A DNA stretch of 64,000 bases from Streptomyces sp. CB01373 (GCF_002803075.1 NZ_NNBK01000004.1:276662-340661), one strand, 5' to 3'; shown: positions 11,434 to 24,463, counted from the first letter of the stretch. The notes: generated by a model from the letters alone, not told the origin. Translations and numbers: made by a program.

Positions 11434-11874
11434 GTGTCCGGTGGAGAGGTGGCCGGGATCCTGGTGGCCGTCTTCTGGGCGATCCTGGTCTCCTTCCTCG
11501 CCGTCGCACTGGCGAGGCTGGCCCAGACGCTCAAGGCGACCACCCGACTCGTGGCGGACGTGACCGACCAGGCCGTCCCGCTGCTGGCCGAGGCCTCCCA
11601 GGCGGTGCGTTCCGCGCAGACCCAGATCGACCGCGTCGACGCGATCGCCTCCGACGTCCAGGAGGTCACGTCCAACGCCTCCGCGCTGTCGACCACCGTC
11701 GCCTCCACCTTCGGCGGCCCGCTGGTCAAGGTCGCCGCCTTCGGTTACGGCGTGCGCAGGGCACTGGGCGGCCGCAAGGAGGACGCGCCCGGCAAGGCGT
11801 CGAGGCGTACCGTGATCGTGGGCCGCAGCGTCCCGGCCGCGCGGCGGGGAAAGCGGAACAACCGGGAGAAGTAA
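11434..11874 (+). CDS. DUF948 domain-containing membrane protein
   Basis: 146 residues from GTG 11434 (MSGGEVAGILVAVFWAILVSF). AGGGAG lies 12 bases upstream; earlier in-frame starts at 11383 and 11425 are possible. One N-terminal membrane segment (about residues 6-30) is followed by a helical domain with repeated hydrophobic spacing (LLAEASQAVRSAQTQIDRVDAIASDVQEVTSNASALS), matching the DUF948 family of methyl-accepting-like coiled coils with no known function. The C-terminus is basic. It is followed 9 bases later by a second small protein and then alaS; the three appear to be one transcription unit. Confidence 0.85.
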   Translation: MSGGEVAGILVAVFWAILVSFLAVALARLAQTLKATTRLVADVTDQAVPLLAEASQAVRSAQTQIDRVDAIASDVQEVTSNASALSTTVASTFGGPLVKVAAFGYGVRRALGGRKEDAPGKASRRTVIVGRSVPAARRGKRNNREK

Positions 11875-11883
11875 GGACTAGCG

Positions 11884-12258
11884 ATGTTCCGCCGTACGTT
11901 CTGGTTCACCACCGGTGTCGCCGCCGGAGTGTGGGCCACCACCAAGGTCAACCGCAAACTCAAGCAGCTGACTCCCGAGAGCCTCGCCGTGACCGCGGCG
12001 ACCAAGGCGGTCGAGGCCGGTCACCGGCTCAAGGACCGCGCCCTCGGCTTCGCGCTCGACGTCCGCGACAACATGGCCCAGCGGGAGGCCGAACTCGGCG
12101 AGGCACTGGGCACGAACGCCCCGGTCGACCCGGAACTGCCGCCGTCCAGGCGGTACACCGCCATCGAGAACCGCAACCACCCGAAGTACGTCGAGGGCCC
12201 GGCGTCCTCGGAACACCCGCACACGACGTACTCGTACAACCGGAATGAGGACCACTGA
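11884..12258 (+). CDS. DUF6167-like small protein upstream of alaS
   Basis: 124 residues. The N-terminus [33 protein letters not shown] contains a short hydrophobic stretch and resembles the actinobacterial DUF6167 family. The rest is charged, ending in a Tyr/Asn-rich tail ([14 protein letters not shown]). No enzyme motif is seen. Its stop overlaps the alaS start by one base (TGATG), so translation is probably coupled. With the DUF948 gene it forms a conserved pair ahead of alaS in Streptomyces (from memory). Function unknown. Confidence 0.8.
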   Translation: MFRRTFWFTTGVAAGVWATTKVNRKLKQLTPESLAVTAATKAVEAGHRLKDRALGFALDVRDNMAQREAELGEALGTNAPVDPELPPSRRYTAIENRNHPKYVEGPASSEHPHTTYSYNRNEDH

Positions 12259-14930
12259 TGGAGTCGGCTGAGATCCGCCGCCGCTGGCTGAGCTTCTTCG
12301 AGGAGCGCGGGCACACCGTCGTGCCTTCGGCGTCGCTCATCGCGGACGACCCGACTCTGCTCCTCGTGCCGGCCGGCATGGTGCCCTTCAAGCCCTACTT
12401 CCTCGGCGAGGTCAAGCCGCCCTTCCCGCGCGCCACCAGCGTGCAGAAGTGCGTGCGCACCCCCGACATCGAAGAGGTCGGCAAGACCACCCGGCACGGC
12501 ACCTTCTTCCAGATGTGCGGCAACTTCTCCTTCGGCGACTACTTCAAGGAAGGCGCCGTCAAGCTCGCCTGGGAGTTGCTCACCGCGCCCCAGGACAAGG
12601 GCGGTTACGGCCTGGAGCCGGAGAAGCTCTGGATCACCGTCTACCAGGACGACGACGAGGCCGAGCGGATCTGGCACGAGGTCGTCGGCGTGCCCAAGGA
12701 GCGCATCCAGCGCCTGGGCAAGAAGGACAACTTCTGGTCCATGGGCGTGCCCGGCCCGTGCGGCCCCTGCTCCGAGATCAACTACGACCGCGGTCCCGAG
12801 TTCGGCGTCGAGGGCGGCCCCGCCGTCAACGACGAGCGGTACGTGGAGATCTGGAACCTCGTCTTCATGCAGTACGAGCGCGGCGAGGGCACCGGCAAGG
12901 ACAACTTCGAGATCCTCGGAGACCTGCCGAGCAAGAACATCGACACGGGGCTCGGCCTGGAGCGGCTCGCCATGATTCTGCAGGGTGTGCAGAACATGTA
13001 CGAGATCGACACGTCCATGGCCGTCATCGACAAGGCCACCGAGCTCACCGGTGTCGCCTACGGCGACGCCCACGACTCCGACGTGTCGCTGCGCGTGGTC
13101 ACCGACCACATGCGCACCGCCGCGATGCTCATCGGTGACGGCGTCACCCCCGGCAACGAGGGCCGCGGCTACGTGCTGCGCCGCATCATGCGCCGCGCCA
13201 TCCGCAACATGCGCCTGCTCGGCGCCACCGGTCCGGTCGTCAAGGACCTGATCGACGTGGTGATCGGCATGATGGGGCAGCAGTACCCGGAGCTGGTCAC
13301 CGACCGCGAGCGGATCGAGAAGGTCGCCCTCGCCGAGGAGGCCGCCTTCCTCAAGACGCTGAAGGCCGGCACCAACATCCTGGACACCGCCGTCACCGAG
13401 ACCAAGCAGGCCGGTGGCAAGGTCCTCTCCGGCGACAAGGCCTTCCTGCTCCACGACACCTGGGGCTTCCCGATCGACCTCACCCTGGAGATGGCCGGCG
13501 AACAGGGCCTTTCCGTGGACGAGGACGGCTTCCGCCGCCTGATGAAGGAGCAGCGGGAGCGCGCCAAGGCCGACGCCCGGGCCAAGAAGACCGGCCACGC
13601 CGACCTCGGCGCCTACCGGGAGATCGCCGACTCCGCCGGCGAGACCGACTTCATCGGCTACAGCGACACCGAGGGCGAGTCCACGATCGTCGGCATCCTC
13701 GTCGACGGCACCTCCTCCCCGGCCGCCACCGAGGGCGACGAGGTCGAGATCGTCCTCGACCGCACCCCCTTCTACGCCGAGGGCGGCGGCCAGATCGGCG
13801 ACACCGGCCGCATCAAGGTGGACTCCGGCGCCGTCATCGAGGTCCGCGACTGTCAGAAGCCGGTCCCGGGTGTGTACGTCCACAAGGGCGTCGTCCAGGT
13901 CGGCGAGGTCACCGTCGGCGCCAGGGCCCACGCCTCGATCGACTCGCGCCGCCGCAAGGCCATCGCCCGCGCCCACTCCGCCACGCACCTGACCCACCAG
14001 GCGCTGCGCGACGCCCTCGGCCCGACGGCCGCCCAGGCCGGCTCCGAGAACCAGCCCGGCCGGTTCCGCTTCGACTTCGGCTCCCCGTCCGCCGTGCCGA
14101 CGGCGGTGATGACCGACGTCGAGCAGAAGATCAACGAGGTGCTCGCCCGCGACCTGGACGTGCACGCCGAGGTCATGGGCATCGACGACGCCAAGAAGCA
14201 GGGCGCCATCGCCGAGTTCGGCGAGAAGTACGGCGAGCGCGTGCGCGTGGTGACCATCGGCGACTTCTCCAAGGAGCTGTGCGGCGGCACGCACGTGCAC
14301 AACACCGCCCAGCTCGGCCTGGTGAAGCTGCTCGGCGAGTCGTCGATCGGCTCCGGTGTGCGCCGTATCGAGGCCCTGGTCGGAGTGGACGCCTACAACT
14401 TCCTGGCCCGTGAGCACACGGTCGTCGCCCAGCTCCAGGAGCTGGTCAAGGGCCGCCCCGAGGAGCTGCCGGAGAAGATCTCCGCCATGCTCGGCAAGCT
14501 GAAGGACGCCGAGAAGGAGATCGAGAAGTTCCGCGCCGAGAAGGTGCTCCAGGCCGCCGCCGGTCTCGCCGAGTCCGCCAAGGACGTCCGCGGTGTGGCC
14601 GTCGTCACGGGGCAGGTCCCGGACGGCACCACGCCGGACGACCTGCGCAAGCTCGTGCTCGACGTGCGCGGCCGGATCCAGGGCGGCCGGGCCGCCGTGG
14701 TCGCCCTGTTCACCGTGAACAACGGCAAGCCGCTCACGGTGATCGCCACCAACGAGGCCGCCCGCGAGCGCGGTCTGAAGGCCGGTGACCTGGTCCGCAC
14801 GGCCGCCAAGACCCTTGGCGGCGGCGGTGGCGGCAAGCCGGACGTCGCCCAGGGCGGCGGGCAGAACCCGGCCGCCGTCGGTGAGGCCGTGGACGCCGTG
14901 GAGCGGCTCGTGGCGGAAACGGCCAAGTGA
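12258..14930 (+). CDS. alaS: Alanyl-tRNA synthetase
   Basis: 890 residues, normal length. The class II catalytic core is at the N-terminus ([72 protein letters not shown]). The editing domain has [16 protein letters not shown] and the zinc ligands in [15 protein letters not shown] glycine-rich C-Ala segment ([18 protein letters not shown]) and DHHA1 domain end the protein. All editing residues are present, so mischarged Ser/Gly-tRNA clearance is expected. Its last four bases overlap ruvX. Confidence 0.97.
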   Translation: MESAEIRRRWLSFFEERGHTVVPSASLIADDPTLLLVPAGMVPFKPYFLGEVKPPFPRATSVQKCVRTPDIEEVGKTTRHGTFFQMCGNFSFGDYFKEGAVKLAWELLTAPQDKGGYGLEPEKLWITVYQDDDEAERIWHEVVGVPKERIQRLGKKDNFWSMGVPGPCGPCSEINYDRGPEFGVEGGPAVNDERYVEIWNLVFMQYERGEGTGKDNFEILGDLPSKNIDTGLGLERLAMILQGVQNMYEIDTSMAVIDKATELTGVAYGDAHDSDVSLRVVTDHMRTAAMLIGDGVTPGNEGRGYVLRRIMRRAIRNMRLLGATGPVVKDLIDVVIGMMGQQYPELVTDRERIEKVALAEEAAFLKTLKAGTNILDTAVTETKQAGGKVLSGDKAFLLHDTWGFPIDLTLEMAGEQGLSVDEDGFRRLMKEQRERAKADARAKKTGHADLGAYREIADSAGETDFIGYSDTEGESTIVGILVDGTSSPAATEGDEVEIVLDRTPFYAEGGGQIGDTGRIKVDSGAVIEVRDCQKPVPGVYVHKGVVQVGEVTVGARAHASIDSRRRKAIARAHSATHLTHQALRDALGPTAAQAGSENQPGRFRFDFGSPSAVPTAVMTDVEQKINEVLARDLDVHAEVMGIDDAKKQGAIAEFGEKYGERVRVVTIGDFSKELCGGTHVHNTAQLGLVKLLGESSIGSGVRRIEALVGVDAYNFLAREHTVVAQLQELVKGRPEELPEKISAMLGKLKDAEKEIEKFRAEKVLQAAAGLAESAKDVRGVAVVTGQVPDGTTPDDLRKLVLDVRGRIQGGRAAVVALFTVNNGKPLTVIATNEAARERGLKAGDLVRTAAKTLGGGGGGKPDVAQGGGQNPAAVGEAVDAVERLVAETAK

Positions 14931-15394
14931 TGCGAAGAGGACGTCGGCTCGCGATCGACGTCGGGGACGCCCGGATCGGGGTCGCCTCGTGCGACCCCGA
15001 CGGGATCCTCGCCACCCCGGTGGAGACGGTTCCCGGCCGTGACGTTCCCGCGGCCCACCGTCGGCTCCGGCAGCTCGTCGAGGAGTACGAGCCGATCGAG
15101 GTCGTCGTCGGACTCCCGCGTTCCCTCAAGGGGGGCGAGGGTCCGGCCGCGGTCAAGGTCCGCGCCTTCGCCGGCGAGCTGGCCAAGGGCATCGCCCCGG
15201 TGCCGGTCCGCCTGGTGGACGAGCGGATGACCACGGTGACGGCGAGTCAGGGGCTGCGGGCCTCGGGGGTGAAGTCCAAGAAGGGACGCTCCGTGATCGA
15301 CCAGGCCGCGGCCGTCATCATCCTGCAGCAGGCCCTCGAATCCGAACGGGTGTCAGGGAAAGCACCTGGCGAGGGCGTCGAAGTGGTCATCTGA
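14927..15394 (+). CDS. ruvX: Putative pre-16S rRNA nuclease / Holliday junction resolvase-like protein RuvX (YqgF)
   Basis: 155 residues with an RNase H-like fold: [25 protein letters not shown] at the N-terminus carries the first catalytic Asp. PLEIVVGLP-type strand ([19 protein letters not shown]) and [15 protein letters not shown] carry the second acidic site, and [18 protein letters not shown] the third. GTG 14927 overlaps the alaS stop by four bases (GTGA); ATG 14930 is the alternative start. The YqgF family matures the 16S rRNA 5' end in E. coli; resolvase activity is less certain. The alaS-ruvX-mltG-aroE order is a conserved arrangement in many bacteria. Confidence 0.92.
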   Translation: MMRRGRRLAIDVGDARIGVASCDPDGILATPVETVPGRDVPAAHRRLRQLVEEYEPIEVVVGLPRSLKGGEGPAAVKVRAFAGELAKGIAPVPVRLVDERMTTVTASQGLRASGVKSKKGRSVIDQAAAVIILQQALESERVSGKAPGEGVEVVI

Positions 15395-15516
15395 TCGCGA
15401 TACGGTAACGTTCCGCGCGATGCGCCTGTGTTCGAACAGACGACGCACAGAAAGAGGCGGAACGGAAGCCGGGGCACACGGCCGTGTGACCGCCGCCTCG
15501 CGGCTCTAGGGGATCG

Positions 15517-17334
15517 ATGACTGAGTATGGCCGGGACCCAGGTCCCGAACCGTGGCATCCGGAGGACCCGTTGTACGGGGACGGCGGATGGGGAGGACAG
15601 CAGGCCCAGGCGGGCCCGCAGTCCCCCTACGGCGGTGGGCCGCAGCACCACCCGCAGCAGTCGCAGCAGGGGCAGCAGGCGCAGTACGGAGACTGGGGCC
15701 AGGGTCAGCAGGGCGGCTACGGCGGCCAGTACCAGCAGCAGCCCTACGGTGATCAGGGTCACCAGCAGGGCCAGCAGCACTACGACCCGCAGGGTCAGCA
15801 GCAGTACGGTCAGCAGGGTCAGCAGCAGTACGGTCAGCAAGGTCAGCAGGGCCAGCAGCAGTACGACCAGCAGTACGCGGGGCACCTTCAGCAGCAGGGC
15901 CACGACCAGGGCGGCTGGGACGGCGCCGGCGGACAGCAGCAGCCCGCCTACCCCGCCGACCCGGCAGACCCGTACGGCCAGCAGGCCGCGGCCTACGGCG
16001 CTGAGCAGCCGGATCTCTACGGCACTCCCGAGGCCTACCCGCCGCCGGAGCCGCCGAGCCGCCGGCGCGCCGAGCCGGAGCCGCGGCCGGACTGGGACCC
16101 GGATCCCGAACCCGAGCAGGACGATCACGCGTTCTTCGCGGGCGGCGGTGGCGACGACGAGGAGGACGCCGACGCCGACAGCGACGATCCGAAGGAAGGC
16201 CGGGGGCGCGGCGACCGCAAGGGCCGCGGAGGCAAAGGCAAGGGCAAGTCAAAGAAACGTCGCAGCGGCTGTGCCTGCATGGTCGTCGTCCTGGTGTTCG
16301 GCGGAGGCACGGCAGGAGTCGCCTACTACGGCTACCAGTTCTACCAAAATCGTTTCGGCGCCGCGCCGGACTACGCCGGCGACGGGGTCAACGAGACGGT
16401 CACCGTCGAGATCCCCAAGGGCGCGGGCGGCTACGACATCGGCCGGGTGCTGAAGACGGCGGGCGTGGTCAAGAGCGTCGACGCCTTCGTGGCGGCGCAG
16501 GCGCAGAACCCCAATGGCAGGACGATCCAGGACGGCATCTACACCCTGCGCAAGCAGATGTCGGCCGCCAGCGCGGTCGAACTGATGCTCAGCCCGAAGA
16601 GCCGCAGCAACCTGGTCCTCGCGGAGGGCCTGCGCAACGCGGCGGTCTACACGCTGATCGACAAGCGCCTGGAACTGCCGGAGGGCACCACGGCCGGCGT
16701 CGCGAAGAAGGAGTACAAGAAGCTCGGTCTGCCCTCCTGGGCGCTGGACCGCCCCAACCTGAAGGACCCGCTGGAAGGGTTCCTCTACCCCTCCAGCTAC
16801 GCCGTCGCCAAGGGGCAGAAGCCCGAGGCCGTCCTGAAGGAGATGGTGACGCGGGCCAACGGGAAGTACAACGAGCTCGGTCTGGAGAAGAAGGCCAAGG
16901 GCCTGGACCTCGAAGGGCCCTGGCAACTGCTCACCGTGGCGAGCCTGGTCCAGGCCGAGGGCAAGACGCACGACGACTTCCGCAAGATGTCGGAAGTGAT
17001 CTACAACCGTCTGAAGCCGACCAACACCGAGACCAACCGGTTGCTGCAGTTCGACTCGACCTTCAATTACCTGAAGGGCCAGAGCAACATCCACATCAGC
17101 GAGAAGGAGATCAACAGCAACCACGACCTTTACAACACGTACACCCGCACGGGCCTGCCGCCCGGACCGATCGGAAACCCCGGCGACGAGGCGCTGAGCG
17201 CGGCATTGAATCCGACCGACGACGGCTGGATCTATTTCGTGGCGACCGACGGTGCGCACAAGACCGAGTTCGCCAAGACGTACGCCGAATTCCTCAAGCT
17301 CAAGGACAAGTTCGATGCCACCAAGGGCAACTGA
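15517..17334 (+). CDS. mltG: Endolytic murein transglycosylase MltG with long Gln-rich cytoplasmic N-terminus
   Basis: 605 residues. Residues 1 to about 165 are low-complexity Gln/Gly/Tyr (QQGQQQYGQQGQQQYG) and are followed by an acidic stretch and a Lys/Arg/Gly-rich stretch. One membrane segment lies at about 250-272 (CMVVVLVFGGGTAGVAYYG). The extracytoplasmic YceG/MltG domain follows, with the catalytic Glu in LVQAEGKTHDDFRKMSEVIYNRL and the conserved end NTYTRTGLPPGPIGNPG. It cuts nascent glycan strands in the wall. The catalytic part has normal length, so the N-terminus is an actinobacterial addition. The gene overlaps aroE by 20 bases. Confidence 0.93.
   Translation: MTEYGRDPGPEPWHPEDPLYGDGGWGGQQAQAGPQSPYGGGPQHHPQQSQQGQQAQYGDWGQGQQGGYGGQYQQQPYGDQGHQQGQQHYDPQGQQQYGQQGQQQYGQQGQQGQQQYDQQYAGHLQQQGHDQGGWDGAGGQQQPAYPADPADPYGQQAAAYGAEQPDLYGTPEAYPPPEPPSRRRAEPEPRPDWDPDPEPEQDDHAFFAGGGGDDEEDADADSDDPKEGRGRGDRKGRGGKGKGKSKKRRSGCACMVVVLVFGGGTAGVAYYGYQFYQNRFGAAPDYAGDGVNETVTVEIPKGAGGYDIGRVLKTAGVVKSVDAFVAAQAQNPNGRTIQDGIYTLRKQMSAASAVELMLSPKSRSNLVLAEGLRNAAVYTLIDKRLELPEGTTAGVAKKEYKKLGLPSWALDRPNLKDPLEGFLYPSSYAVAKGQKPEAVLKEMVTRANGKYNELGLEKKAKGLDLEGPWQLLTVASLVQAEGKTHDDFRKMSEVIYNRLKPTNTETNRLLQFDSTFNYLKGQSNIHISEKEINSNHDLYNTYTRTGLPPGPIGNPGDEALSAALNPTDDGWIYFVATDGAHKTEFAKTYAEFLKLKDKFDATKGN
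15793..15840 (+). repeat. 24-bp tandem repeat (two copies) inside mltG
   Basis: GGTCAGCAGCAGTACGGTCA plus GCAG repeats at 15793-15816 and 15817-15840 with only the last base changed, in frame (8 residues GQQQYGQQ). It lies within a longer CAG-rich tract and can be expected to vary in length between strains. Confidence 0.8.
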
Positions 17335-18154
17335 CGCCCGTCGGGCGGCTGTGCTCGGTTCGCCGATCGCCCACTCGCTCTCCCCGGTGCTGCACCGGGC
17401 GGCGTACGCGGAGCTGGGGCTCGCGAACTGGTCGTACGAACGGTTCGAGATCGACGAAGCGGGTCTGCCCTCGTTCTTCGAGGGTCTGGGACCCGAGTGG
17501 GCCGGGCTGTCGCTGACCATGCCGCTGAAGCGGGCGGTCATCCCGCTGCTCGACGGGATCAGCGACACCGCCGCCTCCGTCGAGGCGGTCAACACGGTCG
17601 TGTTCACCGAGGACGGCCGCCGGGTCGGGGACAACACCGACGTGCCGGGCATGGTCGCCGCCCTGCGCGAGCACGGCATCGAGCAGGTCGGCTCGGCGGC
17701 GATCCTCGGCGCCGGCGCCACCGCCTCCTCCGCGCTGGCCGCGCTCGCCCGCGTCTGCACCGGCGAGGTCGTCGCCTACGTCCGCAGCGAGGCCCGCGCG
17801 GCCGAGATGCGGCAGTGGGGCGAGCGGCTGGACGTCGAGGTCCGCACGGCGGACTGGGCGGACGCCGAACAGGCCCTGACCGCGCCGCTGGTGATCGCCA
17901 CCACCCCGGCCGGGACGACGGACGCGCTCGCCGGCTCCGTACCCGAGCGTCCCGCCACCCTCTTCGACGTCCTCTACGACCCCTGGCCCACGCCGCTGGC
18001 GGCCCGCTGGTCCATGGCCGGTGGCGCCGTCGTCAGCGGTCTCGACCTGCTGGTGCACCAGGCGGTCCTCCAGGTCGAGCAGATGACGGGCCGCGCCCCG
18101 GCCCCCCTGCACGCCATGCGCGAAGCGGGCGAGAAGGCCCTCGCGGCCCGCTGA
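17315..18154 (+). CDS. aroE: Shikimate dehydrogenase (NADP)
   Basis: 279 residues from ATG 17315 inside the end of mltG (20-base overlap). Reduces 3-dehydroshikimate to shikimate. The substrate-binding motif GSPIAHSLSPVLHRAAY is at the N-terminus. SLTMPLKRAVIPLLD carries the catalytic Lys, and VNTVVFTEDGRRVGDNTDVPGMVAAL the Asn and Asp. The nucleotide-binding loop is AAILGAGATASSALAAL and the C-terminus has DLLVHQAVLQVEQMTG. All family residues are present. Length is typical. It opens a run of shikimate genes with aroC, aroK and aroB. Confidence 0.94.
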   Translation: MPPRATDARRAAVLGSPIAHSLSPVLHRAAYAELGLANWSYERFEIDEAGLPSFFEGLGPEWAGLSLTMPLKRAVIPLLDGISDTAASVEAVNTVVFTEDGRRVGDNTDVPGMVAALREHGIEQVGSAAILGAGATASSALAALARVCTGEVVAYVRSEARAAEMRQWGERLDVEVRTADWADAEQALTAPLVIATTPAGTTDALAGSVPERPATLFDVLYDPWPTPLAARWSMAGGAVVSGLDLLVHQAVLQVEQMTGRAPAPLHAMREAGEKALAAR

Positions 18155-18370
18155 CCAGGGCTTGTCCGTCCCGATCCGGGAAGCCGGACCGCCGTGCGTT
18201 CGCGGTGGACCGACGGGGGGCACCGGGGGTGGCGTGTGTCCGCCCGGAGTCCGACTGCTGGACCGGCGACCGGGACAGGTACCCGGACGTGGGAGGATCG
18301 GAGGTGGCGGGCCAGGGCCGCGCACCCGGTCGCGTCGTCGCAGTTCCAGGCGCGAGCATGAGGAGCACCG

Positions 18371-21158
<2,788 letters not shown>

Positions 21159-21312
21159 GTACCACCGCGCCGGATCCGCCTGTCGCGACGGGCACGTCGG
21201 ACCGTGCCCGGCCGTTCACCAAATGGCGGCCGGGGACGGTACCGTTCGGTAGGCGGTGGGCTCGGGCCCGCCGTCGGCGCCATTTGCCCCGTACGAGACG
21301 GAGTCGCACCGG

Positions 21313-22590
21313 ATGCAGGACGCAGTGGGTTCACCGCTGCCGCCGCCCCACCAGCCGGGGCACGGACCGGCCGCCGGCTGGGCGCCGGCCGCGCAACACC
21401 CGGACCCGCGGCACCCGAACGCCCCCCAGGGCCCGCCCCCCGCACGGCCCCCGGGCTACCCCGGCCCCCCGAACCACCAGCCGCCGGTCCCGCCTTCCCA
21501 GAGCCGGCACCCCCAGGGCCCACCCGCATCGCCGCCGCACACACCGGTCGCGCATCCGTCGGCCCCGCATCTCCAGAACCCGCACGTTCAGGGGCCGCCC
21601 TCGACCACGCCGCCTTCTCAGAGTCAGCATCCTCAGGGTCCGCATCCGTCGGCCCCGCATGTCCAGAACCCGCGCCCGCAGGGGCCGCCCTCGACCACGC
21701 CGCCTTCTCAGAGTCAGCATCCTCAGGGTCCGCATCCGTCGGCTCCGCATGTCCAGAACCCGCGCCCGCAGGGGCCGCCCCCAGTGGCGCCGCATGTCCA
21801 GAACCCGCGCCCCCAGGGGCCGCCCCCTTCCGCGCCGCATCCTCAAGCCCCGCACACCCAGGGCCCGCCCCCATCCGTGCCGCACCCCCAGGTTCCCCGA
21901 CAGCCGGCTCCCGCCGTGCCGCAGCCCGGGGCGGCACCCGTGCCCGACGGGACCGGGCATGTCCGGCTGCCGCCCGGGGGCCCCGTCGGGATGCCCAGTG
22001 CGCCGCCCGCTCAGAGTGCGCCCGATCCGTCGGCCACCACGCTGGCGGTGCTGTTGATCGGGCCGGCGGGGGCGGGCAAGACGAGCGTCGCCAAGTACTG
22101 GGCCGACCACCGCCGCGTGCCCACCGCACACATCAGCCTCGACGACGTCCGCGAGTGGGTCCGCTCCGGCTTCGCCGACCCGCAGTCGGGATGGAACGAC
22201 CACTCCGAGGCCCAGTACCGGCTCGCCCGCCGCACCTGCGGCTTCGCCGCCCGCAACTTCCTCGCCAACGGCATCTCGTGCATCCTCGACGACGCCGTCT
22301 TCCCCGACCGCCCGGTGGTCGGACTCGGCGGCTGGAAGCGCCATGTCGGCCCCGGCCTGCTCCCGGTCGTGCTGCTGCCCGGCCTCGACATCGTCCTGGA
22401 GCGCAACGCCGAACGCTCCGGCAACCGCCGGCTGACCGATGAGGAAGTCGCCCGCATCCACGGCCGCATGGCCGGCTGGTACGGCTCCGGGCTCCCCATC
22501 ATCGACAACTCCCAGCTCGACGTCCCGGCCACGGCGCGCGTCCTGGACGAGGTCCTGTCCCGGGCCATAGCAAGCCCCCCGAACTGGTAG
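21313..22590 (+). CDS. Proline-rich protein with C-terminal P-loop kinase-like domain
   Basis: 425 residues from ATG 21313 (a longer start at 21256 adds 19 residues). Residues 1 to about 235 are Pro/His/Gln-rich and contain a tandem 30-residue repeat (QGPPSTTPPSQSQHPQGPHP). The C-terminal 190 residues form a P-loop ATPase/kinase: VLLIGPAGAGKTSVAKYWA, then SLDDVREWVRSGFADPQSGWNDHSEAQY, a possible base or lid region (ILDDAVFPDRPVVGLGGWKRH) and a C-terminal VVLLPGLDIVLERNAERSGNRRL. This resembles AAA_33/zeta-like nucleotide-dependent kinases; the substrate is unknown. The gene sits between aroB and the M24 peptidase gene. The kinase-like call is firm at fold level only. Confidence 0.75.
   Translation: MQDAVGSPLPPPHQPGHGPAAGWAPAAQHPDPRHPNAPQGPPPARPPGYPGPPNHQPPVPPSQSRHPQGPPASPPHTPVAHPSAPHLQNPHVQGPPSTTPPSQSQHPQGPHPSAPHVQNPRPQGPPSTTPPSQSQHPQGPHPSAPHVQNPRPQGPPPVAPHVQNPRPQGPPPSAPHPQAPHTQGPPPSVPHPQVPRQPAPAVPQPGAAPVPDGTGHVRLPPGGPVGMPSAPPAQSAPDPSATTLAVLLIGPAGAGKTSVAKYWADHRRVPTAHISLDDVREWVRSGFADPQSGWNDHSEAQYRLARRTCGFAARNFLANGISCILDDAVFPDRPVVGLGGWKRHVGPGLLPVVLLPGLDIVLERNAERSGNRRLTDEEVARIHGRMAGWYGSGLPIIDNSQLDVPATARVLDEVLSRAIASPPNW
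21577..21801 (+). repeat. 90-bp tandem repeat, two full copies and one partial
   Basis: Copies begin with AACCCGC at 21577, 21667 and 21757; the first two are nearly identical over 90 bp (a few substitutions such as CACGTT/CGCCCG and GGCC/GGCT). The third keeps only the start and end, with the middle deleted. The repeat stays in frame and encodes the Pro/His/Gln-rich spacer. Confidence 0.92.
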
Positions 22591-22728
22591 GACGCGGCCG
22601 TGCCCGGCGGCCCCGGGCGGGCCGAGGCCGGGATCCGGGAGGCGCTGGGCGGGCCGCGGCCGGGATCCGGCATACCCACTCGGACCTCTCGAACGGCGAT
22701 ATTGAGCCATGACTCTTACGCTCGGTTC

Positions 22729-23838
22729 ATGTCAGAGGTGTACGCGGCCCGCCGGACCCGGCTGAGGGAGCGCTGCAACGCGGGCGGCAGCGCGGCGGCG
22801 CTGGTGACTCGTCCCGCCAATGTGCGGTATCTCGCGGGGGCCGCCCCGCAGGGTGCCGTCCTGCTTCTCGGAAGGCGCGAGGACCTGCTGGTGTGCCAGA
22901 GCCCGCCGGACGACCGGCCCTACGAGGGCCGTCCCGACGAGGCACTGCGGGTGCAGGTCCTGCCCCAACCCCCCGGCGGCGACCCGGCCGTCGCCGCCGC
23001 CGACCACGCGCGGGCCCAGGGCGCCGACTCGCTCGCCGTGGAGGAGCACCACCTCACGGTGGCCCGCCACCGTGCCCTCGGCTCGGTGGCGGGCCGGCTG
23101 CGCCTGGCCGATCTGGGCTGCGCGGTCGAGCAGCTCAGAGTCGTCAAGGACGAGGAGGAGATCTCCTGTCTGAGAATCGGTGCCGAGATCGCCGACCAGG
23201 CCCTCGGCGAGCTGCTGGAGTCCATCCTGGTCGGCCGCACCGAGCGCCATCTCGCCCTGGAGCTGGAGCGGCGGCTCGTCGACCACGGCGCCGACGGACC
23301 CGCGTTCCCGACCTCCGTGGCCACTGGCCCGAACTCCGGCCGCCGCGGCCACCGGCCCACCGACCGGCGGGTCGAGGAGGGCGACTTCCTGACCGTGTGC
23401 ATGGGCGCCGCCTACCGCGGCTACCGCTGCGAGATCGGCCGCACCTTCGTGATCGGCACGTCTCCCGCGGACTGGCAGATCCAGCTCTACGACCTCGTCT
23501 TCGCAGCCCAGCGCGCCGGACGGGAGGCCCTGGCCCCCGGCGCCACGTACCGCGAAGTCGACCGCGCCGCACGCCAGGTACTGGATTCGGCCGGGTTCAC
23601 CGAGAGTCTTCAACCCCTCACCGGACACGGTGTCGGACTCGAAATCGACGAGGACCCGCAGCTGGCCCCCTCGGCCATGGGTAAACTGGACGCTTGCGTG
23701 CCGGTCACTGTCGAACCCGGGGTCCACCTCCCGGGCCGGGGCGGTGTCCGGATCGATGACACGCTCGTCGTACGCCCCGAGGCGGACGGCGGACCCGAGC
23801 TACTCACCATCACGACCAAGGAGCTCCTCGCGCTCTAG
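22729..23838 (+). CDS. M24 family metallopeptidase (Xaa-Pro peptidase/PepQ-like)
   Basis: 369 residues from ATG 22729 ([16 protein letters not shown]). N-terminal creatinase-like domain (about 1-140), then the pita-bread domain ([34 protein letters not shown]). The expected metal ligands are only partly recognisable: [26 protein letters not shown] has C and R where DxG...D is usual for both Asp ligands, while [14 protein letters not shown] and [23 protein letters not shown] keep the His and Glu positions. The enzyme may therefore be altered or inactive. It lies just before efp, a position that PepQ-type genes hold in many bacteria. Confidence 0.85.
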   Translation: MSEVYAARRTRLRERCNAGGSAAALVTRPANVRYLAGAAPQGAVLLLGRREDLLVCQSPPDDRPYEGRPDEALRVQVLPQPPGGDPAVAAADHARAQGADSLAVEEHHLTVARHRALGSVAGRLRLADLGCAVEQLRVVKDEEEISCLRIGAEIADQALGELLESILVGRTERHLALELERRLVDHGADGPAFPTSVATGPNSGRRGHRPTDRRVEEGDFLTVCMGAAYRGYRCEIGRTFVIGTSPADWQIQLYDLVFAAQRAGREALAPGATYREVDRAARQVLDSAGFTESLQPLTGHGVGLEIDEDPQLAPSAMGKLDACVPVTVEPGVHLPGRGGVRIDDTLVVRPEADGGPELLTITTKELLAL

Positions 23839-23894
23839 CCTCGCGCTGTGCGCCTGCCCCAGGGTCGTACGTCAGTCCAGGAGATTCCGCAACC

Positions 23895-24461
23895 GTGGCT
23901 TCCACGAACGACCTCAAGAACGGCATGGTGCTCAAGCTCGACGGCGGCCAGCTGTGGTCCGTCGTCGAGTTCCAGCACGTCAAGCCCGGCAAGGGCCCGG
24001 CCTTCGTGCGCACCAAGCTCAAGAACGTGCTCTCCGGCAAGACCGTCGACAAGACGTTCAACGCCGGCGTCAAGGTCGAAACGGCCACCGTCGACAAGCG
24101 TGACATGCAGTTCTCCTACATGGACGGCGACTACTTCGTCTTCATGGACATGGAGACCTACGACCAGCTCCACATCGACCGCAAGGCCGTCGGCGACACC
24201 GCCAACTTCCTGATCGAGGGTTTCGAGGCCACCGTCGCCCAGCACGAGGGCGAGGTGCTCTTCGTCGAGCTGCCCGCCGCCGTCGAGCTGACGATCGCCG
24301 AGACCGAGCCGGGTGTCCAGGGCGACCGCTCCACCGGTGGCACCAAGCCCGCCACCCTGGAGACCGGTCACCAGATCCAGGTCCCGCTCTTCATCACCAC
24401 CGGTGAGAAGATCAAGGTCGACACCCGCACGAGCGACTACCTCGGCCGGGTGAACAGCTAA
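23895..24461 (+). CDS. efp: Translation elongation factor P
   Basis: 188 residues from GTG 23895 ([21 protein letters not shown]). Relieves ribosome stalling at polyproline; several very Pro-rich proteins are encoded nearby. The three beta-barrel domains are complete, with the modifiable-lysine loop KPGKGPAF at residues 30-37 and the C-terminal signature [26 protein letters not shown]. No EpmA or YmfI modification gene is seen in the window. It is followed by nusB after two bases. Confidence 0.97.
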   Translation: MASTNDLKNGMVLKLDGGQLWSVVEFQHVKPGKGPAFVRTKLKNVLSGKTVDKTFNAGVKVETATVDKRDMQFSYMDGDYFVFMDMETYDQLHIDRKAVGDTANFLIEGFEATVAQHEGEVLFVELPAAVELTIAETEPGVQGDRSTGGTKPATLETGHQIQVPLFITTGEKIKVDTRTSDYLGRVNS

Positions 24462-24463
24462 CC

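Noticed and set aside
12021..14417. 798-residue minus-strand frame opposite alaS
   Set aside because: Shadow of alaS; low-complexity composition, no ribosome binding site or domain, and it covers the whole catalytic core of a real gene.
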